A stretch of DNA of 64,000 bases from Pleodorina starrii (lineage: Eukaryota; Chlorophyta; Chlorophyceae; Chlamydomonadales; Volvocaceae): contig BRXU01000001.1 of assembly GCA_030267565.1 (NCBI GenBank), forward strand, positions 4,774,001 to 4,838,000, given 5' to 3'. Positions 1-12,325 of this stretch are shown here, piece after piece. The notes below the pieces were generated by a model. The model saw nothing but the letters and a program-made list of their open reading frames with translations. It made no database searches and was not told the DNA's origin. Each line of letters starts with the position of its first letter. The first letter of the stretch is position 1. Both the position numbers and the translations under genes were made by a program.

Positions 1-2840
1 CCAGCCTCGGCCCATGGGCCCAGCCTCGGCCCATGGGCCCAGCCTCGGCCCATGGGCCCAGCCTCGACCCATGGGCCCAGCCTCGGCCCAGGGGCCCAGC
101 CTCGACCCATGGGCCCAGCCTCGACCCATGGGCCCAGCCTCGACCCATGGGCCCAGCCTCGACCCATGGGCCCAGCCTCGGCCCATGGGCCCAGCCTCGG
201 CCCATGGGCCCAGCCTCGGCCCATGGGCCCAGCCTTGACCCAGCGGCCCAGCCTCGGCCCATGGGCCCAGCCTCGGCCCATGGGCCCAGCCTCGGCCCAT
301 GGGCCCAGCCTCGGCCCATGGGCCCAGCCTCGGCCCATGGGCCCAGCCTCGGCCCATGGGCCCAGCCTCGACCCATGGGCCCAGCCTCGACCCATGGGCC
401 CAGCCTCGGCCCAGGGGCCCAGCCTCGGCCCAGGGGCCCAGCCTCGGCCCATGGGCCCAGCCTCGACCCATGGGCCCAGCCTCGACCCATGGGCCCAGCC
501 TCGGCCCATGGGCCCAGCCTCGACCCATGGGCCCAGCCTCGGCCCATGGGCCCAGCCTCGGCCCATGGGCCCAGCCTCGGCCCATGGGCCCAGCCTCGGC
601 CCATGGGCCCAGCCTCGACCCATGGGCCCAGCCTCGACCCATGGGCCCAGCCTCGACCCATGGGCCCAGCCTCGACCCATGGGCCCAGCCTCGACCCATG
701 GGCCCAGCCTCGACCCATGGGCCCAGCCTCGACCCATGGGCCCAGCCTCGACCCATGGGCCCAGCCTCGACCCATGGGCCCAGCCTCGACCCATGGGCCC
801 AGCCTCGACCCATGGGCCCAGCCTGGACCCATGGGCCCAGCCTGGACCCATGGGCCCAGCCTCGACCCATGGGCCCAGCCTCGGCCCATGGGCCCAGCCT
901 CGGCCCATGGGCCCAGCCTCGGCCCATGGGCCCAGCCTCGACCCATGGGCCCAGCCTCGGCCCATGGGCCCAGCCTCGACCCATGGGCCCAGCCTCGACC
1001 CATGGGCCCAGCCTCGGCCCATGGGCCCAGCCTCGGCCCATGGGCCCAGCCTCGACCCATGGGCCCAGCCTCGACCCATGGGCCCAGCCTCGGCCCATGG
1101 GCCCAGCCTCGGCCCATGGGCCCAGCCTCGACCCATGGGCCCAGCCTGGACCCATGGGCCCAGCCTCGACCCAGGGGCCCAGCCTCGACCCAGGGGCCCA
1201 GCCTCGACCCAGGGGCCCAGCCTCGACCCAGGGGCCCAGCCTCGACCCAGGGGCCCAGCCTCGACCCAGGTGCCCAGCCTCGACCCATCGGCCCAGCCTC
1301 GACCCATGGGCCCAGCCTCGACCCAGGGGCCCAGCCTCGACCTAGGGGCCCAGCCTCGACCCATGGGCCCAGCCTCGACCCATGGGCCCAGCCTCGACCC
1401 AGGGGGCCAGCCTCGGCCCATGGGCCCAGCCTCGGCCCGTGGGCCCAGCCTCGGCCCATGGGCCCAGCCTTGACCCATGGGCCCAGCCTCGACCCATGGG
1501 CCCAGCCTCGACCCATGGGCCCAGCCTCGACCCATGGGCGCAGCCTCGACCCATGGGCGCAGCCTCGGCCCATGGGCCCAGCCTCGGCCCATGGGCCCAG
1601 CCTAGACCCAGCGGCCCAGCCTCGGCCCATGGGCCCAGCCTCGGCCCATGGGCCCAGCCTCGGCCCATGGGCCCAGCCTCGGCCCATGGGCCCAGCCTCG
1701 GCCCATGGGCCCAGCCTCGACCCATGGGCCCAGCCTCGACCCATGGGCCCAGCCTCGGCCCAGGGGCCCAGCCTCGGCCCAGGGGCCCAGCCTCGGCCCA
1801 TGGGCCCAGCCTCGACCCATGGGCCCAGCCTCGACCCATGGGCCCAGCCTCGGCCCATGGGCCCAGCCTCGACCCATGGGCCCAGCCTCGGCCCATTGGC
1901 CCAGCCTCGGCCCATGGGCCCAGCCTCGGCCCATGGGCCCAGCCTCGGCCCATGGGCCCAGCCTCGACCCATGGGCCCAGCCTCGACCCATGGGCCCAGC
2001 CTCGACCCATGGGCCCAGCCTCGACCCATGGGCCCAGCCTCGACCCATGGGCCCAGCCTCGACCCATGGGCCCAGCCTCGACCCATGGGCCCAGCCTCGA
2101 CCCATGGGCCCAGCCTCGACCCATGGGCCCAGCCTCGACCCATGGGCCCAGCCTCGACCCATGGGCCCAGCCTCGACCCATGGGCCCAGCCTGTACCCAT
2201 GGGCCCAGCCTGGACCCATGGGCCCAGCCTCGACCCATGGGCCCAGCCTCGTCCCATGGGCCCAGCCTCGGCCCATGGGCCCAGCCTCGGCCCATGGGCC
2301 CAGCCTCGACCCATGGGCCCAGCCTCGGCCCATGGGCCCAGCCTCGACCCATGGGCCCAGCCTCGACCCATGGGCCCAGCCTCGGCCCATGGGCCCAGCC
2401 TCGGCCCATGGGCCCAGCCTCGACCCATGGGCCCAGCCTCGACCCATGGGCCCAGCCTCGGCCCATGGGCCCAGCCTCGGCCCATGGGCCCAGCCTCGAC
2501 CCATGGGCCCAGCCTGGACCCATGGGCCCAGCCTCGACCCAGGGGCCCAGCCTCGACCCAGGGGCCCAGCCTCGACCCAGGGGCCCAGCCTCGACCCAGG
2601 GGCCCAGCCTCGACCCAGGGGCCCAGCCTCGACCCAGGTGCCCAGCCTCGACCCATCGGCCCAGCCTCGACCCATGGGCCCAGCCTCGACCCAGGGGCCC
2701 AGCCTCGACCTAGGGGCCCAGCCTCGACCCATGGGCCCAGCCTCGACCCATGGGCCCAGCCTCGACCCAGGGGGCCAGCCTCGGCCCATGGGCCCAGCCT
2801 CGGCCCGTGGGCCCAGCCTCGGCCCATGGGCCCAGCCTTG
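1..2840. repeat. 1,368-bp higher-order repeat inside the minisatellite
   Basis: Rare variant units recur at an exact offset of 1,368 bp (72 units). CAGCGG occurs at 241 and 1,609, GACCCAGGTG at 1,263 and 2,631, and CCTAGG at 1,341 and 2,709. The first 2.8 kb is therefore two tandem copies of a 72-unit block. Shorter or longer derivatives of the same block recur further right, with CAGCGG near 4,743 and 7,250 and CCTAGG near 5,805 and 7,932. This points to unequal exchange or segmental duplication after the basic array had formed. Confidence 0.85.
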
Positions 2841-5800
2841 ACCCATGGGCCCAGCCTCGACCCATGGGCCCAGCCTCGACCCATGGGCCCAGCCTCGACC
2901 CATGGGCGCAGCCTCGACCCATGGGCGCAGCCTCGGCCCAGGGGCCCAGCCTCGACCCATGGGCCCAGCCTCGACCCATGGGCCCAGCCTCGACCCAGGG
3001 GCCCAGCCTCGACCCATGGGCCCAGCCTCGGCCCATGGGCCCAGCCTCGACCCATGGGCCCAGCCTCGACCCATGGGCCCAGTCTCGACCCATGGGCCCA
3101 GTCTCGACACATGGGCCCAGCCTCGACCCATGGGCCCAGCCTCGACCCATGGGCCCAGCCTCGACCCATGGGCCCAGCCTCGACCCATGGGCCCAGCCTC
3201 GACCCAGGGGCCCAGCCTCGACCCAGGGGCCCAGCCTCGACTCATGGGCGCAGCCTCGACCCATGGGCCCAGCCTCGACCCATGGGCCCAGCCTCGGCCC
3301 AAGGGGCCAGCCTCGGCCCGTGGGCCCAGCCTCGACCCATGGGCCCAGCCTCGACCCATGGGCCCAGCCTCGTCCCAGGGGCCCAGCCTCGGCCCATGGG
3401 CCCGGCCTCGGCCCGTGGGCCCAGCCTCGGCCCATGGGCCCAGCCTTGACCCATGGGCCCAGCCTCGACCCATGGGCGCAGCCTCGACCCATGGGCGCAG
3501 CCTCGACCCATGGGCCCAGCCTCGACCCATGGGCGCAGCCTCGACCCATGGGCCCAGCCTCGACCCATGGGCCCAGCCTCGACCCATTGGCCCAGCCTCG
3601 ACCCATGGGCCCAGTCTCGACCCATGGGCCCAGCCTCGACCCATGGGCCCAGCCTCGACCCATGGGCCCAGTCTCGACCCATGGGCCCAGCCTCGACCCA
3701 TGGGCCCAGCCTCGACCCATGGGCCCAGCCTCGACCCAGGGGCCCAGTCTCGACCCAGGGGCCCAGTCTCGACCCAGGGGCCCAGCCTCGACCCATCGGC
3801 CCAGTCCGACCCAGGGGCCCAGCCTCGACCCAGGGGCCCAGCCTCGACCCAGGGGCCCAGCCTCGGCCCATGGGCCCAGCCTCGACCCATGGGCCCAGCC
3901 TGTACCCATGGGCCCAGCCTGGACCCATGGGCCCAGCCTCGACCCATGGGCCCAGCCTCGGCCCATGGGCCCAGCCTCGGCCCATGGGCCCAGCCTCGAC
4001 CCATGGGCCCAGCCTCGACCCATGGGCCCAGCCTCGGCCCATGGGCCCAGCCTCGGCCCATGGGCCCAGCCTCGACCCATGGGCCCAGCCTCGACCCATG
4101 GGCCCAGCCTCGGCCCATGGGCCCAGCCTCGGCCCATGGGCCCAGCCTCGACCCATGGGCCAAGCCTCGACCCATTGGCCCAGCCTCGACCCAGGGGCCC
4201 AGCCTCGACCCAGGGGCCCAGCCTCGACCCAGGGGCCCAGCCTCGACCCAGGGGCCCAGCCTCGACCCAGGGGCCCAGCCTCGACCCAGGGGCCCAGCCT
4301 CGACCCATCGGCCCAGCCTCGACCCATGGGCCCAGCCTCGACCCAGGGGCCCAGTCCCGACCCATGGGCCCAGCCTCGACCCATGGGCCCAGCCTCGGCC
4401 CGTGGGCCCAGCCTCGGCCCGTTGGCCCAGCCTCGACCCATCGGCCCAGCCTCGACCCATCGGCCCAGCCTCAACCCATGGGCCCAGCCTCAACCCATGG
4501 GCCCAGCCTCGGCCCATGGGCCCAGCCTCGGCCCATGGGCCCAGCCTCGGCCCATGGGCCCAGCCTCGACCCATGGGCCCAGCCTCGGCCCAGGGGCCCA
4601 GCCTCGACCCATGGGCCCAGCCTCGACCCATGGGCCCAGCCTCGACCCATGGGCCCAGCCTCGACCCATGGGCCCAGCCTCGGCCCATGGGCCCAGCCTC
4701 GGCCCATGGGCCCAGCCTCGGCCCATGGGCCCAGCCTTGACCCAGCGGCCCAGCCTCGGCCCATGGGCCCAGCCTCGGCCCATGGGCCCAGCCTCGGCCC
4801 ATGGGCCCAGCCTCGGCCCATGGGCCCAGCCTCGGCCCATGGGCCCAGCCTCGACCCATGGGCCCAGCCTCGACCCATGGGCCCAGCCTCGGCCCAGGGG
4901 CCCAGCCTCGGCCCAGGGGCCCAGCCTCGGCCCATGGGCCCAGCCTCGACCCATGGGCCCAGCCTCGACCCATGGGCCCAGCCTCGGCCCATGGGCCCAG
5001 CCTCGACCCATGGGCCCAGCCTCGGCCCATGGGCCCAGCCTCGGCCCATGGGCCCAGCCTCGGCCCATGGGCCCAGCCTCGGCCCATGGGCCCAGCCTCG
5101 ACCCATGGGCCCAGCCTCGACCCATGGGCCCAGCCTCGACCCATGGGCCCAGCCTCGACCCATGGGCCCAGCCTCGACCCATGGGCCCAGCCTCGACCCA
5201 TGGGCCCAGCCTCGACCCATGGGCCCAGCCTCGACCCATGGGCCCAGCCTCGACCCATGGGCCCAGCCTCGACCCATGGGCCCAGCCTGTACCCATGGGC
5301 CCAGCCTGGACCCATGGGCCCAGCCTCGACCCATGGGCCCAGCCTCGGCCCATGGGCCCAGCCTCGGCCCATGGGCCCAGCCTCGGCCCATGGGCCCAGC
5401 CTCGACCCATGGGCCCAGCCTCGGCCCATGGGCCCAGCCTCGACCCATGGGCCCAGCCTCGACCCATGGGCCCAGCCTCGGCCCATGGGCCCAGCCTCGG
5501 CCCATGGGCCCAGCCTCGACCCATGGGCCCAGCCTCGACCCATGGGCCCAGCCTCGGCCCATGGGCCCAGCCTCGGCCCATGGGCCCAGCCTCGACCCAT
5601 GGGCCCAGCCTGGACCCATGGGCCCAGCCTCGACCCAGGGGCCCAGCCTCGACCCAGGGGCCCAGCCTCGACCCAGGGGCCCAGCCTCGACCCAGGGGCC
5701 CAGCCTCGACCCAGGGGCCCAGCCTCGACCCAGGGGCCCAGCCTCGACCCATCGGCCCAGCCTCGACCCATGGGCCCAGCCTCGACCCAGGGGCCCAGCC

Positions 5801-6120
5801 TCGACCTAGGGGCCCAGCCTCGACCCATGGGCCCAGCCTCGACCCATGGGCCCAGCCTCGACCCAGGGGGCCAGCCTCGGCCCATGGGCCCAGCCTCGGC
5901 CCGTGGGCCCAGCCTCGGCCCATGGGCCCAGCCTTGACCCATGGGCCCAGCCTCGACCCATGGGCCCAGCCTCGACCCATGGGCCCAGCCTCGACCCATG
6001 GGCGCAGCCTCGACCCATGGGCGCAGCCTCGGCCCAGGGGCCCAGCCTCGACCCATGGGCCCAGCCTCGACCCATGGGCCCAGCCTCGACTTAGGGGCCC
6101 AGCCTCGACCCATGGGCCCA

Positions 6121-9100
6121 GCCTCGACCCAGGGGCCCAGCCTCGACCCATGGGCCCAGCCTCGACCCATGGGCCCAGTCTCGACCCATGGGCCCAGTCT
6201 CGACACATGGGCCCAGCCTCGACCCATGGGCCCAGCCTCGACCCATGGGCCCAGCCTCGACCCATGGGCCCAGCCTCGACCCATGGGCCCAGCCTCGACC
6301 CAGGGGCCCAGCCTCGACCCAGGGGCCCAGCCTCGACTCATGGGCGCAGCCTCGACCCATGGGCCCAGCCTCGACCCATGGGCCCAGCCTCGGCCCAAGG
6401 GGCCAGCCTCGGCCCGTGGGCCCAGCCTCGACCCATGGGCCCAGCCTCGACCCATGGGCCCAGCCTCGTCCCAGGGGCCCAGCCTCGGCCCATGGGCCCG
6501 GCCTCGGCCCGTGGGCCCAGCCTCGGCCCATGGGCCCAGCCTTGACCCATGGGCCCAGCCTCGACCCATGGGCGCAGCCTCGACCCATGGGCGCAGCCTC
6601 GACCCATGGGCCCAGCCTCGACCCATGGGCGCAGCCTCGACCCATGGGCCCAGCCTCGACCCATGGGCCCAGCCTCGACCCATTGGCCCAGCCTCGACCC
6701 ATGGGCCCAGTCTCGACCCATGGGCCCAGCCTCGACCCATGGGCCCAGCCTCGACCCATGGGCCCAGTCTCGACCCATGGGCCCAGCCTCGACCCATGGG
6801 CCCAGCCTCGACCCATGGGCCCAGCCTCGACCCAGGGGCCCAGTCTCGACCCAGGGGCCCAGTCTCGACCCAGGGGCCCAGCCTCGACCCATCGGCCCAG
6901 TCCGACCCAGGGGCCCAGCCTCGACCCAGGGGCCCAGCCTCGACCCAGGGGCCCAGCCTCGGCCCATGGGCCCAGCCTCGACCCAGGGGCCCAGCCTCGT
7001 CCCAGGGGCCCAGCCTCGGCCCATGGGCCCAGCCTCGACCCATGGGCCCAGCCTCGACTCATGGGCGCAGCCTCGACCCATGGGCCCAGCCTCGACCCAT
7101 GGGCCCAGCCTCGACCCATGGGCCCAGCCTCGACCCATGGGCCCAGCCTCGACCCATGGGCCCAGCCTCGACCCATGGGCCCAGCCTCGACCCATGGGCC
7201 CAGCCTCGGCCCATGGGCCCAGCCTCGGCCCATGGGCCCAGCCTTGACCCAGCGGCCCAGCCTCGGCCCATGGGCCCAGCCTCGGCCCATGGGCCCAGCC
7301 TCGGCCCATGGGCCCAGCCTCGGCCCATGGGCCCAGCCTCGGCCCATGGGCCCAGCCTCGACCCATGGGCCCAGCCTCGACCCATGGGCCCAGCCTCGGC
7401 CCAGGGGCCCAGCCTCGACCCATGGGCCCAGCCTCGGCCCATGGGCCCAGCCTCGACCCAAGGGCCCAGCCTCGACCCATGGGCCCAGCCTCGACCCATG
7501 GGCCCAGCCTCGGCCCATGGGCCCAGCCTCGGCCCATGGGCCCAGCCTCGGCCCATGGGCCCAGCCTCGACCCATGGGCCCAGCCTCGACCCATGGGCCC
7601 AGCCTCGGCCCATGGGCCCAGCCTCGGCCCATGGGCCCAGCCTCGACCCATGGGCCCGGCCTCGACCCATGGGCCCAGCCTCGGCCCATGGGCCCAGCCT
7701 CGGCCCATGGGCCCAGCCTCGACCCATGGGCCCAGCCTGGACCCATGGGCCCAGCCTCGACCCAGGGGCCCAGCCTCGACCCAGGGGCCCAGCCTCGACC
7801 CAGGGGCCCAGCCTCGACCCAGGGGCCCAGCCTCGACCCAGGGGCCCAGCCTCGACCCAGGGGCCCAGCCTCGACCCATCGGCCCAGCCTCGACCCATGG
7901 GCCCAGCCTCGACCCAGGGGCCCAGCCTCGACCTAGGGGCCCAGCCTCGACCCATGGGCCCAGCCTCGACCCATGGGCCCAGCCTCGACCCAGGGGGCCA
8001 GCCTCGGCCCATGGGCCCAGCCTCGGCCCGTGGGCCCAGCCTCGGCCCATGGGCCCAGCCTTGACCCATGGGCCCAGCCTCGACCCATGGGCGCAGCCTC
8101 GACCCATGGGCCCAGCCTCGACCCATGGGCGCAGCCTCGACCCATGGGCGCAGCCTCGGCCCAGGGGCCCAGCCTCGACCCATGGGCCCAGCCTCGACCC
8201 ATGGGCCCAGCCTCGGCCCATGGGCCCAGCCTCGACCCATGGGCCCAGCCTCGACCCAGGGGCCCAGCCTCGACCCAGGGGCCCAGCCTCGACCCATGGG
8301 CCCAGTCTCGACCCATGGGCCCAGTCTCGACACATGGGCCCAGCCTCGACCCATGGGCCCAGCCTCGACCCATGGGCCCAGCCTCGACCCATGGGCCCAG
8401 CCTCGACCCATGGGCCCAGCCTCGACCCAGGGGCCCAGCCTCGACCCAGGGGCCCAGCCTCGACCCAGGGGCCCAGCCTCGACTCATGGGCGCAGCCTCG
8501 ACCCATGGGCCCAGCCTCGACCCATGGGCCCAGCCTCGGCCCAAGGGGCCAGCCTCGGCCCGTGGGCCCAGCCTCGACCCATGGGCCCAGCCTCGACCCA
8601 TGGGCCCAGCCTCGTCCCAGGGGCCCAGCCTCGGCCCATGGGCCCGGCCTCGGCCCGTGGGCCCAGCCTCGGCCCATGGGCCCAGCCTTGACCCATGGGC
8701 CCAGCCTCGACCCATGGGCGCAGCCTCGACCCATGGGCGCAGCCTCGACCCATGGGCCCAGCCTCGACCCATGGGCGCAGCCTCGACCCATGGGCCCAGC
8801 CTCGACCCATGGGCCCAGCCTCGACCCATTGGCCCAGCCTCGACCCATGGGCCCAGTCTCGACCCATGGGCCCAGCCTCGACCCATGGGCCCAGCCTCGA
8901 CCCATGGGCCCAGTCTCGACCCATGGGCCCAGCCTCGACCCATGGGCCCAGCCTCGACCCATGGGCCCAGCCTCGACCCAGGGGCCCAGTCTCGACCCAG
9001 GGGCCCAGTCTCGACCCAGGGGCCCAGCCTCGACCCATCGGCCCAGTCCGACCCAGGGGCCCAGCCTCGACCCAGGGGCCCAGCCTCGACCCAGGGGCCC

Positions 9101-12100
9101 AGCCTCGGCCCATGGGCCCAGCCTCGACCCAGGGGCCCAGCCTCGTCCCAGGGGCCCAGCCTCGGCCCATGGGCCCAGCCTCGACCCATGGGCCCAGCCT
9201 CGACTCATGGGCGCAGCCTCGACCCATGGGCCCAGCCTCGACCCATGGGCCCAGCCTCGACCCATGGGCCCAGCCTCGACCCATGGGCCCAGCTTCGACC
9301 CATGGGCCCAGCCTCGACCCATGGGCCCAGCCTCGACCCATGGGCCCAGCCTCGGCCCATGGGCCCAGCCTCGGCCCATGGGCCCAGCCTTGACCCATGG
9401 GCCCAGCCTCGGCCCATGGGCCCAGCCTCGGCCCATGGGCCCAGCCTCGGCCCATGGGCCCAGCCTCGGCCCATGGGCCCAGCCTCGGCCCATGGGCCCA
9501 GCCTCGACCCATGGGCCCAGCCTCGACCCATGGGCCCAGCCTCGGCCCAGGGGCCCAGCCTCGACCCATGGGCCCAGCCTCGGCCCATGGGCCCAGCCTC
9601 GACCCATGGGCCCAGCCTCGACCCATGGGCCCAGCCTCGACCCATGGGCCCAGCCTCGGCCCATGGGCCCAGCCTCGGCCCATGGGCCCAGCCTCGGCCC
9701 ATGGGCCCAGCCTCGACCCATGGGCCCAGCCTCGACCCATGGGCCCAGCCTCGGCCCATGGGCCCAGCCTCGGCCCATGGGCCCAGCATCGACCCATGGG
9801 CCCGGCCACGACCCATGGGCCCAGACTCGACCCATGGGCCCAGCCTCGGCCCATGGGCCCAGCCTCGGCCCATGGGCCCAGCCTCGACCCATGGGCCCAG
9901 CCTCGACCCATGGGCCCAGCCTCGACCCATGGGCCCAGCCTCGACCCATGGGCCCAGCCTCGACCCATGGGCCCAGCCTCGACCCATGGGCCCAGCCTCG
10001 GCCCATGGGCCCAGCCTCGGCCCATGGGCCCAGCCTCGGCCCATGGGCCCAGCCTCGACCCATGGGCCCAGCCTCGACCCATGGGCCCAGCCTCGGCCCA
10101 TGGGCCCACCCTCGACCCATGGGCCCAGCCTCAACCCAGGGGCCCAGCCTCGGCCCAGGGGCCCAGCCTCGACCCATGGGCCCAGCCTCGGCCCATGGGC
10201 CCAGCCTCGGCCCATGGGCCCAGCCTCGACCCATGGGCCCAGCCTCGACCCATGGGCCCAGCCTCGGCCCATGGGCCCACCCTCGACCCATGGGCCCAGC
10301 CTCGACCCATGGGCCCAGCCTCGACCCATGGGCGCAGCCTCGACCCATGGGCCCAGCCTCGACCCATGGGCGCAGCCTCGGCCCATGGGCGCAGCCTCGG
10401 CCCATGGGCCCAGTCTCGACCCATGGGCCCAGCCTCGACCCATGGGCCCAGCCTCGACCCATGGGCCCAGCCTCGACCCATGGGCCCAGCCTCGACCCAT
10501 GGGCCCAGCCTCGGCCCATGGGCCCAGCCTCGGCCCATGGGCCCAGCCTCGACCCATGGGCCCAGCCTCGACCCATGGGCCCAGCCTCGGCCCATGGGCC
10601 CAGCCTCGACCCATGGGCCCAGCCTCGACCCATGGGCCCAGCCTCGGCCCAGGGGCCCAGCCTCGACCCATGGGCCCAGCCTCGGCCCATGGGCCCAGCC
10701 TCGACCCATGGGCCCAGCCTCGACCCATGGGCCCAGCCTCGACCCATGGGCCCAGCCTCGGCCCATGGGCCCAGCCTCGGCCCATGGGCCCAGCCTCGGC
10801 CCATGGGCCCAGCCTCGACCCATGGGCCCAGCCTCGACCCATGGGCCCAGCCTCGGCCCATGGGCCCAGCCTCGGCCCATGGGCCCAGCCTCGACCCAGG
10901 GGCCCAGCCTCGACCCATGGGCCCAGCCTCGACCCATGGGCCCAGTCTCGACCCATGGGCCCAGTCTCGACACATGGGCCCAGCCTCGACCCATGGGCCC
11001 AGCCTCGACCCATGGGCCCAGCCTCGACCCATGGGCCCAGCCTCGACCCATGGGCCCAGCCTCGACCCAGGGGCCCAGCCTCGACCCAGGGGCCCAGCCT
11101 CGACTCATGGGCGCAGCCTCGACCCATGGGCCCAGCCTCGACCCATGGGCCCAGCCTCGGCCCAAGGGGCCAGCCTCGGCCCGTGGGCCCAGCCTCGACC
11201 CATGGGCCCAGCCTCGACCCATGGGCCCAGCCTCGTCCCAGGGGCCCAGCCTCGGCCCATGGGCCCGGCCTCGGCCCGTGGGCCCAGCCTCGGCCCATGG
11301 GCCCAGCCTCGGCCCATGGGCCCAGCCTCGACCCATGGGCCCAGCCTCGACCCATGGGCCCAGCCTCGGCCCATGGGCCCAGCCTCGGCCCATGGGCCCA
11401 GCCTCGACCCAGGGGCCCAGCCTCGACCCATGGGCCCAGCCTCGACCCATGGGCCCAGTCTCGACCCATGGGCCCAGTCTCGACACATGGGCCCAGCCTC
11501 GACCCATGGGCCCAGCCTCGACCCATGGGCCCAGCCTCGACCCATGGGCCCAGCCTCGACCCATGGGCCCAGCCTCGACCCAGGGGCCCAGCCTCGACCC
11601 AGGGGCCCAGCCTCGACTCATGGGCGCAGCCTCGACCCATGGGCCCAGCCTCGACCCATGGGCCCAGCCTCGGCCCAAGGGGCCAGCCTCGGCCCGTGGG
11701 CCCAGCCTCGACCCATGGGCCCAGCCTCGACCCATGGGCCCAGCCTCGTCCCAGGGGCCCAGCCTCGGCCCATGGGCCCGGCCTCGGCCCGTGGGCCCAG
11801 CCTCGGCCCATGGGCCCAGCCTTGACCCATGGGCCCAGCCTCGACCCATGGGCGCAGCCTCGACCCATGGGCGCAGCCTCGACCCATGGGCCCAGCCTCG
11901 ACCCATGGGCGCAGCCTCGACCCATGGGCCCAGCCTCGACCCATGGGCCCAGCCTCGACCCATTGGCCCAGCCTCGACCCATGGGCCCAGTCTCGACCCA
12001 TGGGCCCAGCCTCGACCCATGGGCCCAGCCTCGACCCATGGGCCCAGTCTCGACCCATGGGCCCAGCCTCGACCCATGGGCCCAGCCTCGACCCATGGGC

Positions 12101-12325
12101 CCAGCCTCGACCCAGGGGCCCAGTCTCGACCCAGGGGCCCAGTCTCGACCCAGGGGCCCAGCCTCGACCCATCGGCCCAGTCCGACCCAGGGGCCCAGCC
12201 TCGACCCAGGGGCCCAGCCTCGACCCAGGGGCCCAGCCTCGGCCCATGGGCCCAGCCTCGACCCAGGGGCCCAGCCTCGTCCCAGGGGCCCAGCCTCGGC
12301 CCATGGGCCCAGCCTCGACCCATGG
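6121..12325. repeat. Duplicated ~0.9-kb segments, 5,280 bp apart, within the array
   Basis: The stretch 6,121-7,045 is repeated almost letter for letter at 11,401-12,325. Line-by-line comparison shows identity through about 6,121-7,040, with the first difference seen near 7,048/12,328 (GGGCCC against GGGCGC). The block carries the rare 18-bp CAGTCCG unit and the CAGCCTTGACCCATGGG unit. Other copies of these marker units lie near 3,444, 8,688 and 13,739, so the segment exists at least five times in the array. Confidence 0.85.
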
